Assembly (NCBI GenBank): GCA_947492175.1
Contig: CANLMQ010000013.1
Coordinates: 88,600 to 152,599 of the forward strand
Length of the DNA stretch: 64,000 nt
Direction: 5' to 3'
Source of the DNA: an uncultured Draconibacterium sp.
GTDB taxonomy: Bacteria > Bacteroidota > Bacteroidia > Bacteroidales > Prolixibacteraceae
Shown here piece by piece: positions 35,845-44,691 of this stretch. A model generated the notes under the pieces. The model searched no databases, was not told the DNA's origin, and saw nothing but the letters and a program-made list of their open reading frames with translations. How positions within the stretch are numbered: the stretch's first letter is position 1; the number at the start of each line of letters is the position of its first letter. The translations under genes and the position numbers were made by a program.

Positions 35845-37122
35845 ATGACAAAAGCTATTGACTTTTTAAAGTCGCACAAAATGACCGCTGATACGATCAA
35901 TATCAAAGAAGTGGTTAGTGCATTTTTATCGGAAATGGACAAGGGCTTAACCGGAAAAGAAAGCTCGCTTTTAATGTTGCCCACTTATATTGAAGCCGAT
36001 GGCAAAGTAAAAGCCAACGAGCCTGTAATTGCAATCGATGCAGGCGGAACAAATTTCCGTGCCGCAAAGGTTTATTTCGACGATAACCTGAAACTGGTTA
36101 CCGAAAATATCCAAAAAGCAAAAATGCCGGGCGTTGATAAAGAATTATCGAAAACAGATTTTTATAACACCTTTGCCAATTATATTGATGGCTATAAATC
36201 GGTTTCCGAAAAAGTGGGTTTCTGCTTTTCTTATGCTGCTGAAATCTATCCAAACAAAGACGGGAAATTACTGGAATGGAGTAAAGAAGTAAAGGCTCCG
36301 GAAGTGATTGGAACAATGGTAGGGGAAGAACTTTTAGCGGCCATGGGTACTCCTGACAAACAACTTGTTTTAATGAACGATACCGTTTCTACATTATTGG
36401 CCGGGAAAGCCGCACGTGCCGTAAAAACCTACGACACTTATATCGGATTTATTCTTGGAACCGGAACAAACACCAGTTACATAGAGGCCAACAAAAACAT
36501 TACAAAAACCGATGGTTTGGATATGGAAGGCAGCCAAATCATCAATATAGAATCGGGTAATTTCGATAAGGCACCAAGAACGGACATTGATGTTGCTTTT
36601 GACAATACAACCAAAAATCCCGGACGCTATGCTTTTGAGAAAATGTTCTCGGGTGGCTATTTGGGAGGACTTTGTACAACAGCTTTAAAAGTAGCTGCCA
36701 GCGAAGGTGTTTTTAATGATGCTTCGGCTTTTGAAAACCTGGGAGATTTATCTACCGAAGAGATTAACAAATACGTACACGGAATTGAGGATGCCAAAAG
36801 TGTACTTCCGGGAGTATTTTCAAATGAATCGGACAAATTAATTGCAGCCGAAATTATTGATGGCATTATTGAAAGGGCCGCTAAACTGGTTGCTGCAAAT
36901 ATTGCCGCAGTAATTCTGCAGACAGGCAAGGCCAAATCGGCAGAAAAACCGGTACTAATGACCATTGAAGGAACAACTTTTTATAAACTTCACAGATTTA
37001 GAGAAATGTTCGAAAACTTCCTTCAGGATTTCCTTTCAGGGGAAAACGAGCGCCACTACGAAATTGTAGAAGTAGAAAATTCAAGTTTGCTTGGGGCTGC
37101 TATTGCTGCTATTGTAAACTAG
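35845..37122 (+). CDS. Hexokinase-family sugar kinase
   Basis: A 425-residue kinase with the actin-like ATPase motifs: phosphate-1 VIAIDAGGTNFRAAKVYFDD, the catalytic loop VGFCFSYAAEIYPNKDGKLL, phosphate-2 with Asp in QLVLMNDTVSTLLAGKAA, and GFILGTGTNTSYIEAN. The C-terminal region has VLMTIEGTTFYKLHRF and the adenosine motif SSLLGAAIAAIV. It most resembles the long hexokinases of Bacteroides rather than short ROK kinases. It would phosphorylate hexoses released by upstream glycosidases; sugar preference is unknown. Confidence 0.92.
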   Translation: MTKAIDFLKSHKMTADTINIKEVVSAFLSEMDKGLTGKESSLLMLPTYIEADGKVKANEPVIAIDAGGTNFRAAKVYFDDNLKLVTENIQKAKMPGVDKELSKTDFYNTFANYIDGYKSVSEKVGFCFSYAAEIYPNKDGKLLEWSKEVKAPEVIGTMVGEELLAAMGTPDKQLVLMNDTVSTLLAGKAARAVKTYDTYIGFILGTGTNTSYIEANKNITKTDGLDMEGSQIINIESGNFDKAPRTDIDVAFDNTTKNPGRYAFEKMFSGGYLGGLCTTALKVAASEGVFNDASAFENLGDLSTEEINKYVHGIEDAKSVLPGVFSNESDKLIAAEIIDGIIERAAKLVAANIAAVILQTGKAKSAEKPVLMTIEGTTFYKLHRFREMFENFLQDFLSGENERHYEIVEVENSSLLGAAIAAIVN

Positions 37123-37203
37123 AAGAAAGTTTTCAGTCACAGTCGCAGTCGCAGTTTTCAGGATTATCCTGTACCGGGTATCAATAAACAAAACAGGAAC
37201 AAA

Positions 37204-37440
37204 CATTCTTTACCACCGGATAAGCCCACCGCATATACAGGGGCTTATCCGGCAGCCCGGATTGTTTCCCGCGTAGTTGTGAGTAAAACTACCTTCCCCA
37301 AGGTTTAAACCTTGGGGAAAAGTTTGCATCAGCAATGAAGTGTGGTTACAAGCACCGTTTAATCTACGCCTCGTTACCGTTGTGCTAAAACGAGGTGTAG
37401 CGGGGATATTAATCATTATTGAATACTGTTTACTCGATAC
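37204..37440. repeat. Palindromic elements in the hexokinase-uxuA gap
   Basis: Three clear structures: a 12-bp stem CCGGATAAGCCC/GGGCTTATCCGG (37216-37252), a perfect 26-bp palindrome at 37294-37319 with core CCAAGGTTTAAACCTTGG, and a 12-bp stem CTACGCCTCGTT/AACGAGGTGTAG with one G-T pair (37364-37400). The palindrome has a relative at 37695-37721; both are followed by AAGTTTRCATCA. Short CAGTCG repeats also occur near 37137-37157. Confidence 0.75.
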
Positions 37441-37451
37441 TTAAGTAAGCT

Positions 37452-37677
37452 GTCGCGACTTTGCGAAAGTTTGTTTAAGCGGGAGTTTATATTTTCGCAA
37501 GCGCGCGAATGTTTGGTTTTTGTTTAAAACAGATCTTCGCGGTCTCGCGAAACTGTCTTTCTGCTTGAGGGGACTTATTCGCAGCTATGCGAAAATCAGT
37601 TTCAGTTTTTTTTTAGGCATTCGCGGGGAGGCGAAAGTTTGTATCTAGTTGCGGAGATGGTTTCGCGTGCCTGCGGG
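37452..37677. repeat. Tandem array of six TTCGC-N6-GCGAA palindromes with a 42-bp period
   Basis: Palindromes occupy 37452-37467, 37494-37509, 37536-37551, 37578-37593, 37620-37635 and 37662-37677. Each has a TTCGC left arm, a variable 6-nt centre and a GCGAA right arm; the four inner copies are perfect, and the first and last have one or more altered arm bases. The 26-nt spacers are exactly constant in length but differ in sequence, mostly keeping a GTTTG-like start. The centres are 42 bp apart, four B-DNA turns. It lies downstream of both the hexokinase and uxuA stops. Confidence 0.85.
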
Positions 37678-37694
37678 GTACTTTTTTGTATTTA

Positions 37695-37721
37695 TTTTCC
37701 AACGTTTGAAACTTTGGAAAA
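37695..37721. repeat. 27-bp near-perfect palindrome next to the 42-bp array
   Basis: TTTTCCAACGTTTGAAAC and its partner half pair in 12 of 13 positions. It shares its layout and the following AAGTTTACATCA with the palindrome at 37294-37319, so the array is bracketed by two copies of one REP-like unit. Confidence 0.7.
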
Positions 37722-37750
37722 GTTTACATCATTGCAACTGCCAACTGAGA

Positions 37751-38956
37751 CTATACACTGCCACTGATTATCATTTCTTCAATCTTTTCAATCTCTTTTA
37801 ATCCTTTTAACCTGCCAAACTTCGGATATCCGGGATTCGCTGTAAGACCCTCATCTTCAATTCCCTTAATTCCATGATCAGGACGCATTGGAATTTGAGT
37901 ATCGTTCCGCCCCAAATCCTTTCGCCTCTGCATTTCATCCTGCAGAACTTTTACAAGTTGAGTCATGTTTACTCCGCCATTACTATGCCCCGATTCATAG
38001 AAACTGCCATCGTCCAATACTTTTGTATTTCTAAGATGAACAAAATGAATACGATCGGCAAAACGCCTTGCCATTTCAACAACATCATTGTCTTTTCTCG
38101 CTGAAAATGAACCGGCACAAAAGGCTATTCCATTGTTTCCTGATGGATTTATATTTTGCAACCATTCTATGTCGTGCATTGTGCTAAAAATACGTGGAAG
38201 CCCCAATACCGGAAACGGCGGATCATCAGGGTGAATGGCCAGATTTATTCCCACTTCTTCAGCTACCGGAATTACTTCATTTAGAAAATAAGCCAGGTTT
38301 GCACGCAACTGCTTATCGTCGATTTCACGATAACAATTCAAATGACGTAAAAATTCATTTTTATAATCGTCGATGGTAGGATCAATTACACCGTCAATAA
38401 ATCCCTGTGTAACAACAATAATATTGTGCGCCAGCTTCTCAGCTTCATCCGTGGTCATCTGCCGGAAATATTGTTCAGCTTCCTGCAACAATTCTTTTGG
38501 GTAATCCTCTTTTGCACCCGGTCTTTTCAGAATATAAATATCAAAAGCAGCAAAAACAGGATACTCAAAAAGCATGGATTCGCCACCTTCAGGCAACTGA
38601 AATGCCAGGTTGGTTCGTGCCCAGTCCAACACCGGCATAAAATTATAAACCACCGTTTTAATCCCACATTCTGCTAAATTCCTTAACGATGTTTTATAAT
38701 TACTTATATGTGTTTTTCGAAGATCGCTACCCGTTTTAATGGCTTCTGTCACCGGTAAACTTTCTACTACCGACCAGCCAAGTCCTGCACTTTCAATTCG
38801 CTGCTTTACTCTCTTAATTTCTGAAATAGGCCAAATTTCGCCATTTGGAATATGGTGCAGTGCGGTTACCACTTCTTCCACTCCGTTTTGCTTTAACCAT
38901 TCCAACTCAACGGAATCCTTTTCACCAAACCAACGCCAACTCTTTTTCAACTTCAT
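37751..38956 (-). CDS. uxuA: Mannonate dehydratase
   Basis: A 401-residue metalloenzyme that dehydrates D-mannonate to 2-keto-3-deoxy-D-gluconate in uronate breakdown. UxuA features are the N-terminal SWRWFGEKDSVELEWLKQNG, EVGINLAIHPDDPPFPVLG, the metal-site segment GIAFCAGSFSARKDND, RIHFVHLRNTKVLDDGSFYE and PMRPDHGIKGIEDE. The length is normal for the family (about 390-400). A putative mannonate oxidoreductase lies 102 bp upstream on the same strand, matching the UxuB-UxuA step order. Confidence 0.96.
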   Translation of the reverse strand: MKLKKSWRWFGEKDSVELEWLKQNGVEEVVTALHHIPNGEIWPISEIKRVKQRIESAGLGWSVVESLPVTEAIKTGSDLRKTHISNYKTSLRNLAECGIKTVVYNFMPVLDWARTNLAFQLPEGGESMLFEYPVFAAFDIYILKRPGAKEDYPKELLQEAEQYFRQMTTDEAEKLAHNIIVVTQGFIDGVIDPTIDDYKNEFLRHLNCYREIDDKQLRANLAYFLNEVIPVAEEVGINLAIHPDDPPFPVLGLPRIFSTMHDIEWLQNINPSGNNGIAFCAGSFSARKDNDVVEMARRFADRIHFVHLRNTKVLDDGSFYESGHSNGGVNMTQLVKVLQDEMQRRKDLGRNDTQIPMRPDHGIKGIEDEGLTANPGYPKFGRLKGLKEIEKIEEMIISGSV

Positions 38957-39058
38957 TCGTTTATAATTGTAATTTTTAGCGATAACTCATCCAATCACCA
39001 ATACTAAAAACTCACCTTTTATCGCACTGTAAACTGCAACTGAGACTGTCTACTCTCT

Positions 39059-39871
39059 TTATACCCCGCTAAACGAACTAAATCCGCCATCAACCGGAAC
39101 AATTGTACCCGTAACGAAACTGGCTGCATCGGAGCACAAATAGTGTACAGTTCCGTTTAACTCAGCAATATCGCCAAAGCGCCCCATAGGTGTTTTTGCA
39201 ATTACCTTTTGGCTGCGTTCGGTATACGAACCATCCGGTTTTATCAAAACTTTTTCGTTTTGTGTGCTAATGAAAAATCCGGGAGCAATGGCATTTACCC
39301 GTATCTTTTCACTGAATTTTGTTGCCATTTCCATAGCCAGCCATTTTGTAAAAATTTCGACACCCGATTTAGCCACTGAGTATCCCGGCACACGGGTAAT
39401 GGATGATATGGTTGCCATGCTCGAAATATTGATAATCGTACCACTTTTTTGTTCGCCCATTACTTCGCCAAATACCAAACAAGGATAAACTGTTCCGTTT
39501 AAATTTAAATCGGTTACCTTATTAAAATCCTTGATTTTCATATCAAAGACAGTTTGTTCTTCGGTTAGCGTGGCTCCCGGCAAATTTCCGCCTGCTGTGT
39601 TTACTAAAATATCAATCCTCCCCCACTTTTCGAGGATAGCTTCTTTCGCCTTTTTCAATTCATCAATATCCAACACATTCACCACCAGCCCTATTCCTTC
39701 TCCACCGGCATTCCTGATCTTACTCAATCGCAAATCAACATTTTCCTGCGTTCGCCCAATTACAGCTACCTTCACTCCATTTGTCGCCAGGTATTTTGAA
39801 ATACTGCCTCCCAAAGTTCCTGATCCTCCCGTTACTACCGCTACTTTCCCTTTTATATCAAAAAGATTCAT
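39059..39871 (-). CDS. SDR-family oxidoreductase, probable D-mannonate oxidoreductase
   Basis: A 270-residue short-chain dehydrogenase. The NAD(P) motif is AVVTGGSGTLGGSISKYLA, NTAGGNLPGATL is the NxAG element, the catalytic Ser is in INISSMATISSI and the YxxxK pair is in GYSVAKSGVEIF. SDR enzymes replace classical UxuB in many Bacteroidota, reducing fructuronate to mannonate. Being upstream of uxuA on the same strand supports that role; the biochemical call is inference. Confidence 0.85.
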   Translation of the reverse strand: MNLFDIKGKVAVVTGGSGTLGGSISKYLATNGVKVAVIGRTQENVDLRLSKIRNAGGEGIGLVVNVLDIDELKKAKEAILEKWGRIDILVNTAGGNLPGATLTEEQTVFDMKIKDFNKVTDLNLNGTVYPCLVFGEVMGEQKSGTIINISSMATISSITRVPGYSVAKSGVEIFTKWLAMEMATKFSEKIRVNAIAPGFFISTQNEKVLIKPDGSYTERSQKVIAKTPMGRFGDIAELNGTVHYLCSDAASFVTGTIVPVDGGFSSFSGV

Positions 39872-39966
39872 TGTACTACTTTATAATATGCCAATATTAC
39901 GCATGAAAACGGGTTTTGTTTGATTCGTATTTTGCAAGTGCTTGTACAATCTTTACCAATTACCTC

Positions 39967-40087
39967 GATTCCGCAAGCGGAATTTAACAGACCACAGATA
40001 ACACAGGTTTACACAGAGAATAATTTCATCAATTTGTGGGAAACAAAATGTGCGGCAAGTAGCGTAATCTGAGGGAAATAAAAAATA
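39967..40087 (+). repeat. Dispersed repeat with ATTCCGC palindrome, copy B (direct copy at 35663-35781)
   Basis: It matches the copy at 35663-35781 over nearly its whole length, same orientation: the CCGCAAGCGG palindrome, ACAGACCACAGATAACACA, then a GAGGGAAATAAAAAA end. It lies between the SDR and nuclease-like genes. Confidence 0.8.
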
Positions 40088-40103
40088 CTTGCGAATTTAG
40101 GAA

Positions 40104-40844
40104 TTACACAAGCTCGTATATTTCAGATTTTATTAAATCAAACAAAAAAACATGTTGAAACCTCGACTGAAAGTTATGATTCAGAATTTTATTGGGGAGG
40201 TTAAAACTTTTTACACCACGAAGCCTGTCGGTGGTTATTAACAACCAATAATAATTAAGACGTTGTTTTTGATACAGCCTGAGTTTTTCGTCCTTTTTAT
40301 AAATGGAATTTCGAATATCGTCGACCACATTATTCGAAATCCCTAAATTATTGGCGCGTTCCCATATTGCTGTTTTCAATTTTGGATGATGTACAATCAG
40401 AATTTCATTCACTCCGTCGGGCAACTCGTTGTTTTGGATTGATTCTTTAAAAAAGCTGTTTTCATTTTTGCCCCGAACGTAATTCAGTACCACGTTCGAC
40501 ACGATAACAGCAACGGCAATTTCCCGCTCAGCTGTTAATTTATTACCTGCATCAAACAAAACTTTTACAAAAAAACGCATGTTAGAATGACGTTCGAACA
40601 GTTCTTTTGCCATCGAAATTATTCGTTCGCAAAGCTTAATCTCATTTATTTGTTCAGAATCAGGAGCCAATGCATTTGCCGGATTAAGACGGGTAAGTTC
40701 AATCCCCAGCAAATGTTTGTTTTTCATTTTCACAATAAAATCAGGCGATTCCGAAGGTACTGCACTACCTGAAGGGAAATCAGGATTACACATTCGAAAA
40801 TAGTCCATTAATAATATTTCAAGTTGTTTCCTTTCTTCACGCAT
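40104..40844 (-). CDS. Hypothetical protein with possible PD-(D/E)XK nuclease-like core
   Basis: A 246-residue cytoplasmic protein with no signal or membrane segment. I do not recognise a named family. Near residues 30-55 the segment SPDFIVKMKNKHLLGIELTR resembles the PD-x(n)-E-x-T core of restriction-endonuclease-like folds (Asp in PDF, Glu in GIELT, with a Thr in place of the usual Lys). A long helical part and a beta-strand-rich middle follow. It ends 13 bp before the start of the nucleoside hydrolase gene side of the cluster. It could be an orphan nuclease; that is speculative. Confidence 0.65.
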   Translation of the reverse strand: MREERKQLEILLMDYFRMCNPDFPSGSAVPSESPDFIVKMKNKHLLGIELTRLNPANALAPDSEQINEIKLCERIISMAKELFERHSNMRFFVKVLFDAGNKLTAEREIAVAVIVSNVVLNYVRGKNENSFFKESIQNNELPDGVNEILIVHHPKLKTAIWERANNLGISNNVVDDIRNSIYKKDEKLRLYQKQRLNYYWLLITTDRLRGVKSFNLPNKILNHNFQSRFQHVFLFDLIKSEIYELV

Positions 40845-40857
40845 GATTTTTATGCCG

Positions 40858-41859
40858 CTATTTTTTAGGTGTATTCGTTTTCATCAAATCAAACAGATCG
40901 TTCACAATGGCGTCCCGATCGAAATTTTCCCAGATATAAATCTTATTCGGATTTTCAGGCTGATCTTCCCAGGCATCACCAACTAACTTGGGTGCCGGAA
41001 TTTCCTTTTTCTGCCCCCAGTTTTCATTTTTAAGAATTGCAGGTACAACCATATCGAAAAGTGCGCGCGAAGGTGGATTGCCATACATTTCGGCCTTTTT
41101 AAAAAGATGTGCAGAATAATCGCCAAAACAATTGAACTCGCCTCCGTGACGCCCGGTTATGATAGTTGCTGATACGGGGCCTGCCCCTTTCATATTGGCA
41201 CTCATTTCGGCAGGCGTAACACTAACTGCAGCCGTCCCTGTGGGCTGATCATACCGAACAGTTACCATTTCAAATTCTACCCCCGACTCTATTACCGGAT
41301 TTACTGAACTCACATCATTAACAAGGTTATATTCGCCCGCATCGGGATAGTTGCTCCCCAACCAAACTACACGAACCTTATCAATAATTTTTGGCTCTTT
41401 TAGAAATGCCAGCGCAATATTTGTAAGTTTCCCGATTGGAACCAATACCAATTTTCCATCTTTCATTTTCATTGCTTCCTCAATAATAAAATCAACAGCC
41501 GGCCGGCCATCAAAATCAGGTTCAGAAACGAAAGGAGCAATTTCGCTATAACTTTTATCAGCTCCCATAAAAAGCGGAATTTTATTATTTAAATCAAACA
41601 ATTTCAGAATACGTTCTGCCTCATCATATTGTCCCTGAATTCCATATCCGTTGGCAGTGTTGTTAACTGTAATTCCAACCACCTCAAAAACATCGGGATT
41701 TAAAAAAGCATAGGCCAAGGCATGCTGGTCATCGAGTTCGTTATTGGCATCGGTGTCGATAAGTATTTTTAACTTCTCTGTTTCCGATTGTTTTTGCACT
41801 GTTCCACACCCAATTAACAGCATTGCTGCCAGAAAATAAACTGATATTATTTTTACCAT
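40858..41859 (-). CDS. Nucleoside hydrolase-like lipoprotein
   Basis: A 333-residue protein with a lipoprotein signal (ISVYFLAAMLLIGCGTVQKQ). The calcium-binding signature of inosine-uridine nucleoside hydrolases is present as ILIDTDANNELDDQHALAYA, with VVGITVNNTANG and GKLVLVPIGKLTNIALAF also typical. The C-terminal FDMVVPAILKNENWGQKKEI follows. It would split ribonucleosides or related glycosides in the periplasm or at the membrane surface. Substrate is unknown; several Bacteroidota homologues sit in sugar-related loci. Confidence 0.9.
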   Translation of the reverse strand: MVKIISVYFLAAMLLIGCGTVQKQSETEKLKILIDTDANNELDDQHALAYAFLNPDVFEVVGITVNNTANGYGIQGQYDEAERILKLFDLNNKIPLFMGADKSYSEIAPFVSEPDFDGRPAVDFIIEEAMKMKDGKLVLVPIGKLTNIALAFLKEPKIIDKVRVVWLGSNYPDAGEYNLVNDVSSVNPVIESGVEFEMVTVRYDQPTGTAAVSVTPAEMSANMKGAGPVSATIITGRHGGEFNCFGDYSAHLFKKAEMYGNPPSRALFDMVVPAILKNENWGQKKEIPAPKLVGDAWEDQPENPNKIYIWENFDRDAIVNDLFDLMKTNTPKK

Positions 41860-41946
41860 TATATTTTATATTTTGTTCAAATATAAAAACTATTTCAAAG
41901 CTTATTTGTAGTACTATAAAACAATATTTCATCTAAATAATAAAAT

Positions 41947-42387
41947 ATGTATACAGGTCTTTTACACTCACATAATGGTTTCCGCTGGCTGGTTCTTTTT
42001 GCCTTATTAATATCAATTCTATTAGCATTTTCGGGTTGGATTGGAAAACGCGAATGGAAAAAAAGCGATAATTTATCCGGATTGTTACTTGTTCTTTTTA
42101 TGGACCTTCAGTTTTTAATCGGCCTCGTGCTTTATGTATTTGTAAGCCCAATTACGAAAATTGCATTTAACGACTTTGGGGCAGCAATGAAAAATCCTGA
42201 AATCCGATTTTATGCAGTTGAACACATCCTTATGATGATAATTGCGCTGGCACTGGTACACATTGGAAGAGCCAAATCGAAAAAGGACAATGCTCCGTGG
42301 AAAAGACACCGCGCTGCAGCAATTTATTACACATTAGGCCTTCTGGTAATTTTAGCAGCTATTCCTTGGGACAGGGCAATGTTTTAA
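41947..42387 (+). CDS. Four-helix membrane protein of unknown function
   Basis: A 146-residue protein with four predicted helices: FRWLVLFALLISILLAF, LLLVLFMDLQFLIGLVLYVF, HILMMIIALALVHIG and IYYTLGLLVILAAIPW. Histidines at LLHSHNGFRW and in AVEHILMMIIALALVHIG could bind heme, and similar proteins are sometimes named 'cytochrome b', but this is unproven. It is divergent from the nucleoside hydrolase gene. Confidence 0.75.
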   Translation: MYTGLLHSHNGFRWLVLFALLISILLAFSGWIGKREWKKSDNLSGLLLVLFMDLQFLIGLVLYVFVSPITKIAFNDFGAAMKNPEIRFYAVEHILMMIIALALVHIGRAKSKKDNAPWKRHRAAAIYYTLGLLVILAAIPWDRAMF

Positions 42388-42533
42388 TATTCGTTATTTA
42401 TTTAGCAGACTTCTTAGCATCCTCAACATATTGCCAGTTAGCATAAACTTCCTGGATACGATTTACGTCTTAACATAACAACAATAAGGATAAAACTATG
42501 TTATTTAACAACTTAAAATAACATACAAATAAT

Positions 42534-42541
42534 TATATTTG
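42534..42541 (+). promoter_or_regulatory. Predicted -7 element of the TPR histidine kinase gene
   Basis: TATATTTG fits TAnnTTTG, 39 bp before the start codon. No clear -33 element. Confidence 0.4.
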
Positions 42542-42579
42542 AAACGCTTTTCAAAAAAATGATTGCGACAAAATAAACT

Positions 42580-44601
42580 ATGTTTATGCCAAACCAAAAA
42601 AACTTTTTTTGTCTTATCATACTTTTAGGGCTTAGTTTCTTTCATTCATTGTATTCGCAAACGCTGAACACAGATAGCCTGAAAGCCGAATTTATTAAGG
42701 CTAAAGAAGATTCTGTTAAATTAAAACTACTGATGGAATTGGGTTCGGGCGACAATTATACCGACAGAAGAGAATCAATTAATTACTACAACCAAGCCTT
42801 AAACTTGGTCACCGAAAAAAAACAACGAGCTGATATTATAAACAAAATTGGATATTCCCAATGGCAACTGGGAAACTATAACGAAGCAATTGAATCATAC
42901 CTGGAAGCGCTGGACTATTTTAAAGAGCAAAATGACAGTGTTTTTATTGGTCGGCTATACAATAACCTGGCAACATCATACTGGGGTTTGGCCGATAACA
43001 TTGAAGCGTTAAAATATTACCAGTTAAGTTTAGATATCCGAAGAAAAATAGGTGATAAAAGAGGAGTATCGAATGTATTAAACAACATTGGAAAATTTTA
43101 TCAGGAACTGCAGCTTTACGATAAAGCTTTTACCATGCATAAAGAGGCACTTCAATTGGCCCTGGAATCTAACAATGTTAAAGCAATAGCCTATTCCTAC
43201 TCCAGTATTGGAGATTGTTATGAGAATTTTAACGACCTCGAAACGGCTCTTGCATACTTCAAAACCGGTTACAAAAAATCCTACGAATCTGATAAAACAA
43301 GCCGGTCAAATTCATTCTTCACACTGCGTATTGGAAAAGTTTATTTAAAAATGAATAAACTCGACTCGGCACTTTTCTATAACCGAAAGGCTCTCGATTA
43401 TGCGTTCCTAATCAATAACCAAAAAAGGATTTCAATTGCCCAACATGAGTTAGGAAAGATATTCCTGTCGACAAATAAAAATGATTCTGCACAATTTTAT
43501 ATTGATCATAGTAACCAAATTGCCTTGGGAAAAGGATATGAGGTTCTTATTAAAGACAATTTTTTTGCCCTTGCTGAACTGGAAGAAAGAAAAGGGAACA
43601 TTACCAATGCATTTCAATTATACAAAAGGGCATCTGTTTTAAATGACAGTATTTATTCTGAGGAAGTAGTTGCCAAAGTAGCTGATGTACAAGAAAGATA
43701 CATTAACGCCCAGCATGAACAGGAGAATGCCCTGCTAAGAAAAAACAACGAAATAAAAGAAATGACAATTCGCCAGCAGAAAGCAGTTACAGTTTTTCTT
43801 GTTATTGTTGCGGTGCTAATTATTGTTGTTTTGTTTTTTATGACCAAAAGTCATAACTCGACCAAACAACTCAACAAACAACTCAAAGAATCGGGGAAAA
43901 AACTTCGGCAGGCGAACAGTAACAAAGACCGTTTTTTTACTATAATTTCGCACGATTTAAAAACCCCTTTTAACGGGATGTTGGGAATTACCGAGCTTTT
44001 GGAAAGTAATTATGACAAACTCTCGACAAAAGAGGTTAAAGAAATGCTTCGGTTGCTAAAAGATGCTTCAACAAATTCTTATCTGCTGCTTGAGGATCTG
44101 TTGCAATGGTCGCGATTACAATTTGAAGAAGCCGAATACGATTTTAAATTATTTGATTTTCATTCCAGTTCTACCGAAGTCATTCAGTCTCTCCACCCTT
44201 CAGCCAAAAGCAAAAGTATTACTGTTAAAAATGAAATTAACCCCAACACCTTTGTTTTAGCCGACGAAAAATCGATTTCAACGGTATTACGAAACCTGCT
44301 TTCAAATGCATTAAAATTTACCAACAAAGGTGGCACAATTCATATTCAGGCCACCGAAAAAGAAACAGAATATTACATATCGGTGTGCGACAACGGAATT
44401 GGAATGACCAAGGATAAAATTTCCAAGCTGTTTTCGATTACACACAAAGTCTCAGAACGCGGAACAAATAACGAAACTGGTACGGGTCTTGGGTTGATAC
44501 TTTGCAAAGAATTTATTGAAAAAAACAATGGTAAAATCTGGGTTGAAAGCAATCCCGGATCTGGCAGTACCTTTTGCTTTTCGCTTCCTAAAAGAGCCTG
44601 A
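42580..44601 (+). CDS. TPR-domain sensor histidine kinase
   Basis: A 673-residue kinase. A signal sequence (FCLIILLGLSFFHSLYSQ) leads to a periplasmic sensor of at least six tetratricopeptide repeats (about 30-370; e.g. NKIGYSQWQLGNYNEAIESY and NNLATSYWGLADNIEALKYY). A membrane helix (TVFLVIVAVLIIVVLFFM, about 405-425) is followed by a coiled coil. HisKA has FFTIISHDLKTPFNGMLGIT and HATPase has LLSNALKFTNKGG, VCDNGIGMTK and GTGLGLILCKEFIEKNNG. No cognate regulator is adjacent. The start could be ATG 42580 or 42586. Confidence 0.93.
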   Translation: MFMPNQKNFFCLIILLGLSFFHSLYSQTLNTDSLKAEFIKAKEDSVKLKLLMELGSGDNYTDRRESINYYNQALNLVTEKKQRADIINKIGYSQWQLGNYNEAIESYLEALDYFKEQNDSVFIGRLYNNLATSYWGLADNIEALKYYQLSLDIRRKIGDKRGVSNVLNNIGKFYQELQLYDKAFTMHKEALQLALESNNVKAIAYSYSSIGDCYENFNDLETALAYFKTGYKKSYESDKTSRSNSFFTLRIGKVYLKMNKLDSALFYNRKALDYAFLINNQKRISIAQHELGKIFLSTNKNDSAQFYIDHSNQIALGKGYEVLIKDNFFALAELEERKGNITNAFQLYKRASVLNDSIYSEEVVAKVADVQERYINAQHEQENALLRKNNEIKEMTIRQQKAVTVFLVIVAVLIIVVLFFMTKSHNSTKQLNKQLKESGKKLRQANSNKDRFFTIISHDLKTPFNGMLGITELLESNYDKLSTKEVKEMLRLLKDASTNSYLLLEDLLQWSRLQFEEAEYDFKLFDFHSSSTEVIQSLHPSAKSKSITVKNEINPNTFVLADEKSISTVLRNLLSNALKFTNKGGTIHIQATEKETEYYISVCDNGIGMTKDKISKLFSITHKVSERGTNNETGTGLGLILCKEFIEKNNGKIWVESNPGSGSTFCFSLPKRA

Positions 44602-44610
44602 TAACAAACA

Positions 44611-44640
44611 AAAAAAAGCTGCAAGAATAATTCCTGCAGC
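44611..44640 (-). terminator. Rho-independent terminator after the acyl-CoA synthetase gene
   Basis: On the minus strand a 10-bp stem with one mismatch (44618-44627/44631-44640), with a 3-nt loop, is followed by seven T residues (44611-44617). It also lies right after the kinase stop on the plus strand. Confidence 0.8.
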
Positions 44641-44691
44641 CTGTTTCTAAGTTTGGTTCAGCGTGCTTTAGCACAATTATTTTAAAAGATG

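Noticed and set aside
37445..37645. Open frame with a 14-residue repeat through the palindrome array
   Set aside because: It has no start codon or ribosome site and follows simply from a period that is a multiple of 3.
37452..37677. Possible CRISPR array
   Set aside because: The conserved part is only two 5-nt arms with variable centres, spacers are 26 bp but partly similar, and no cas genes are near.
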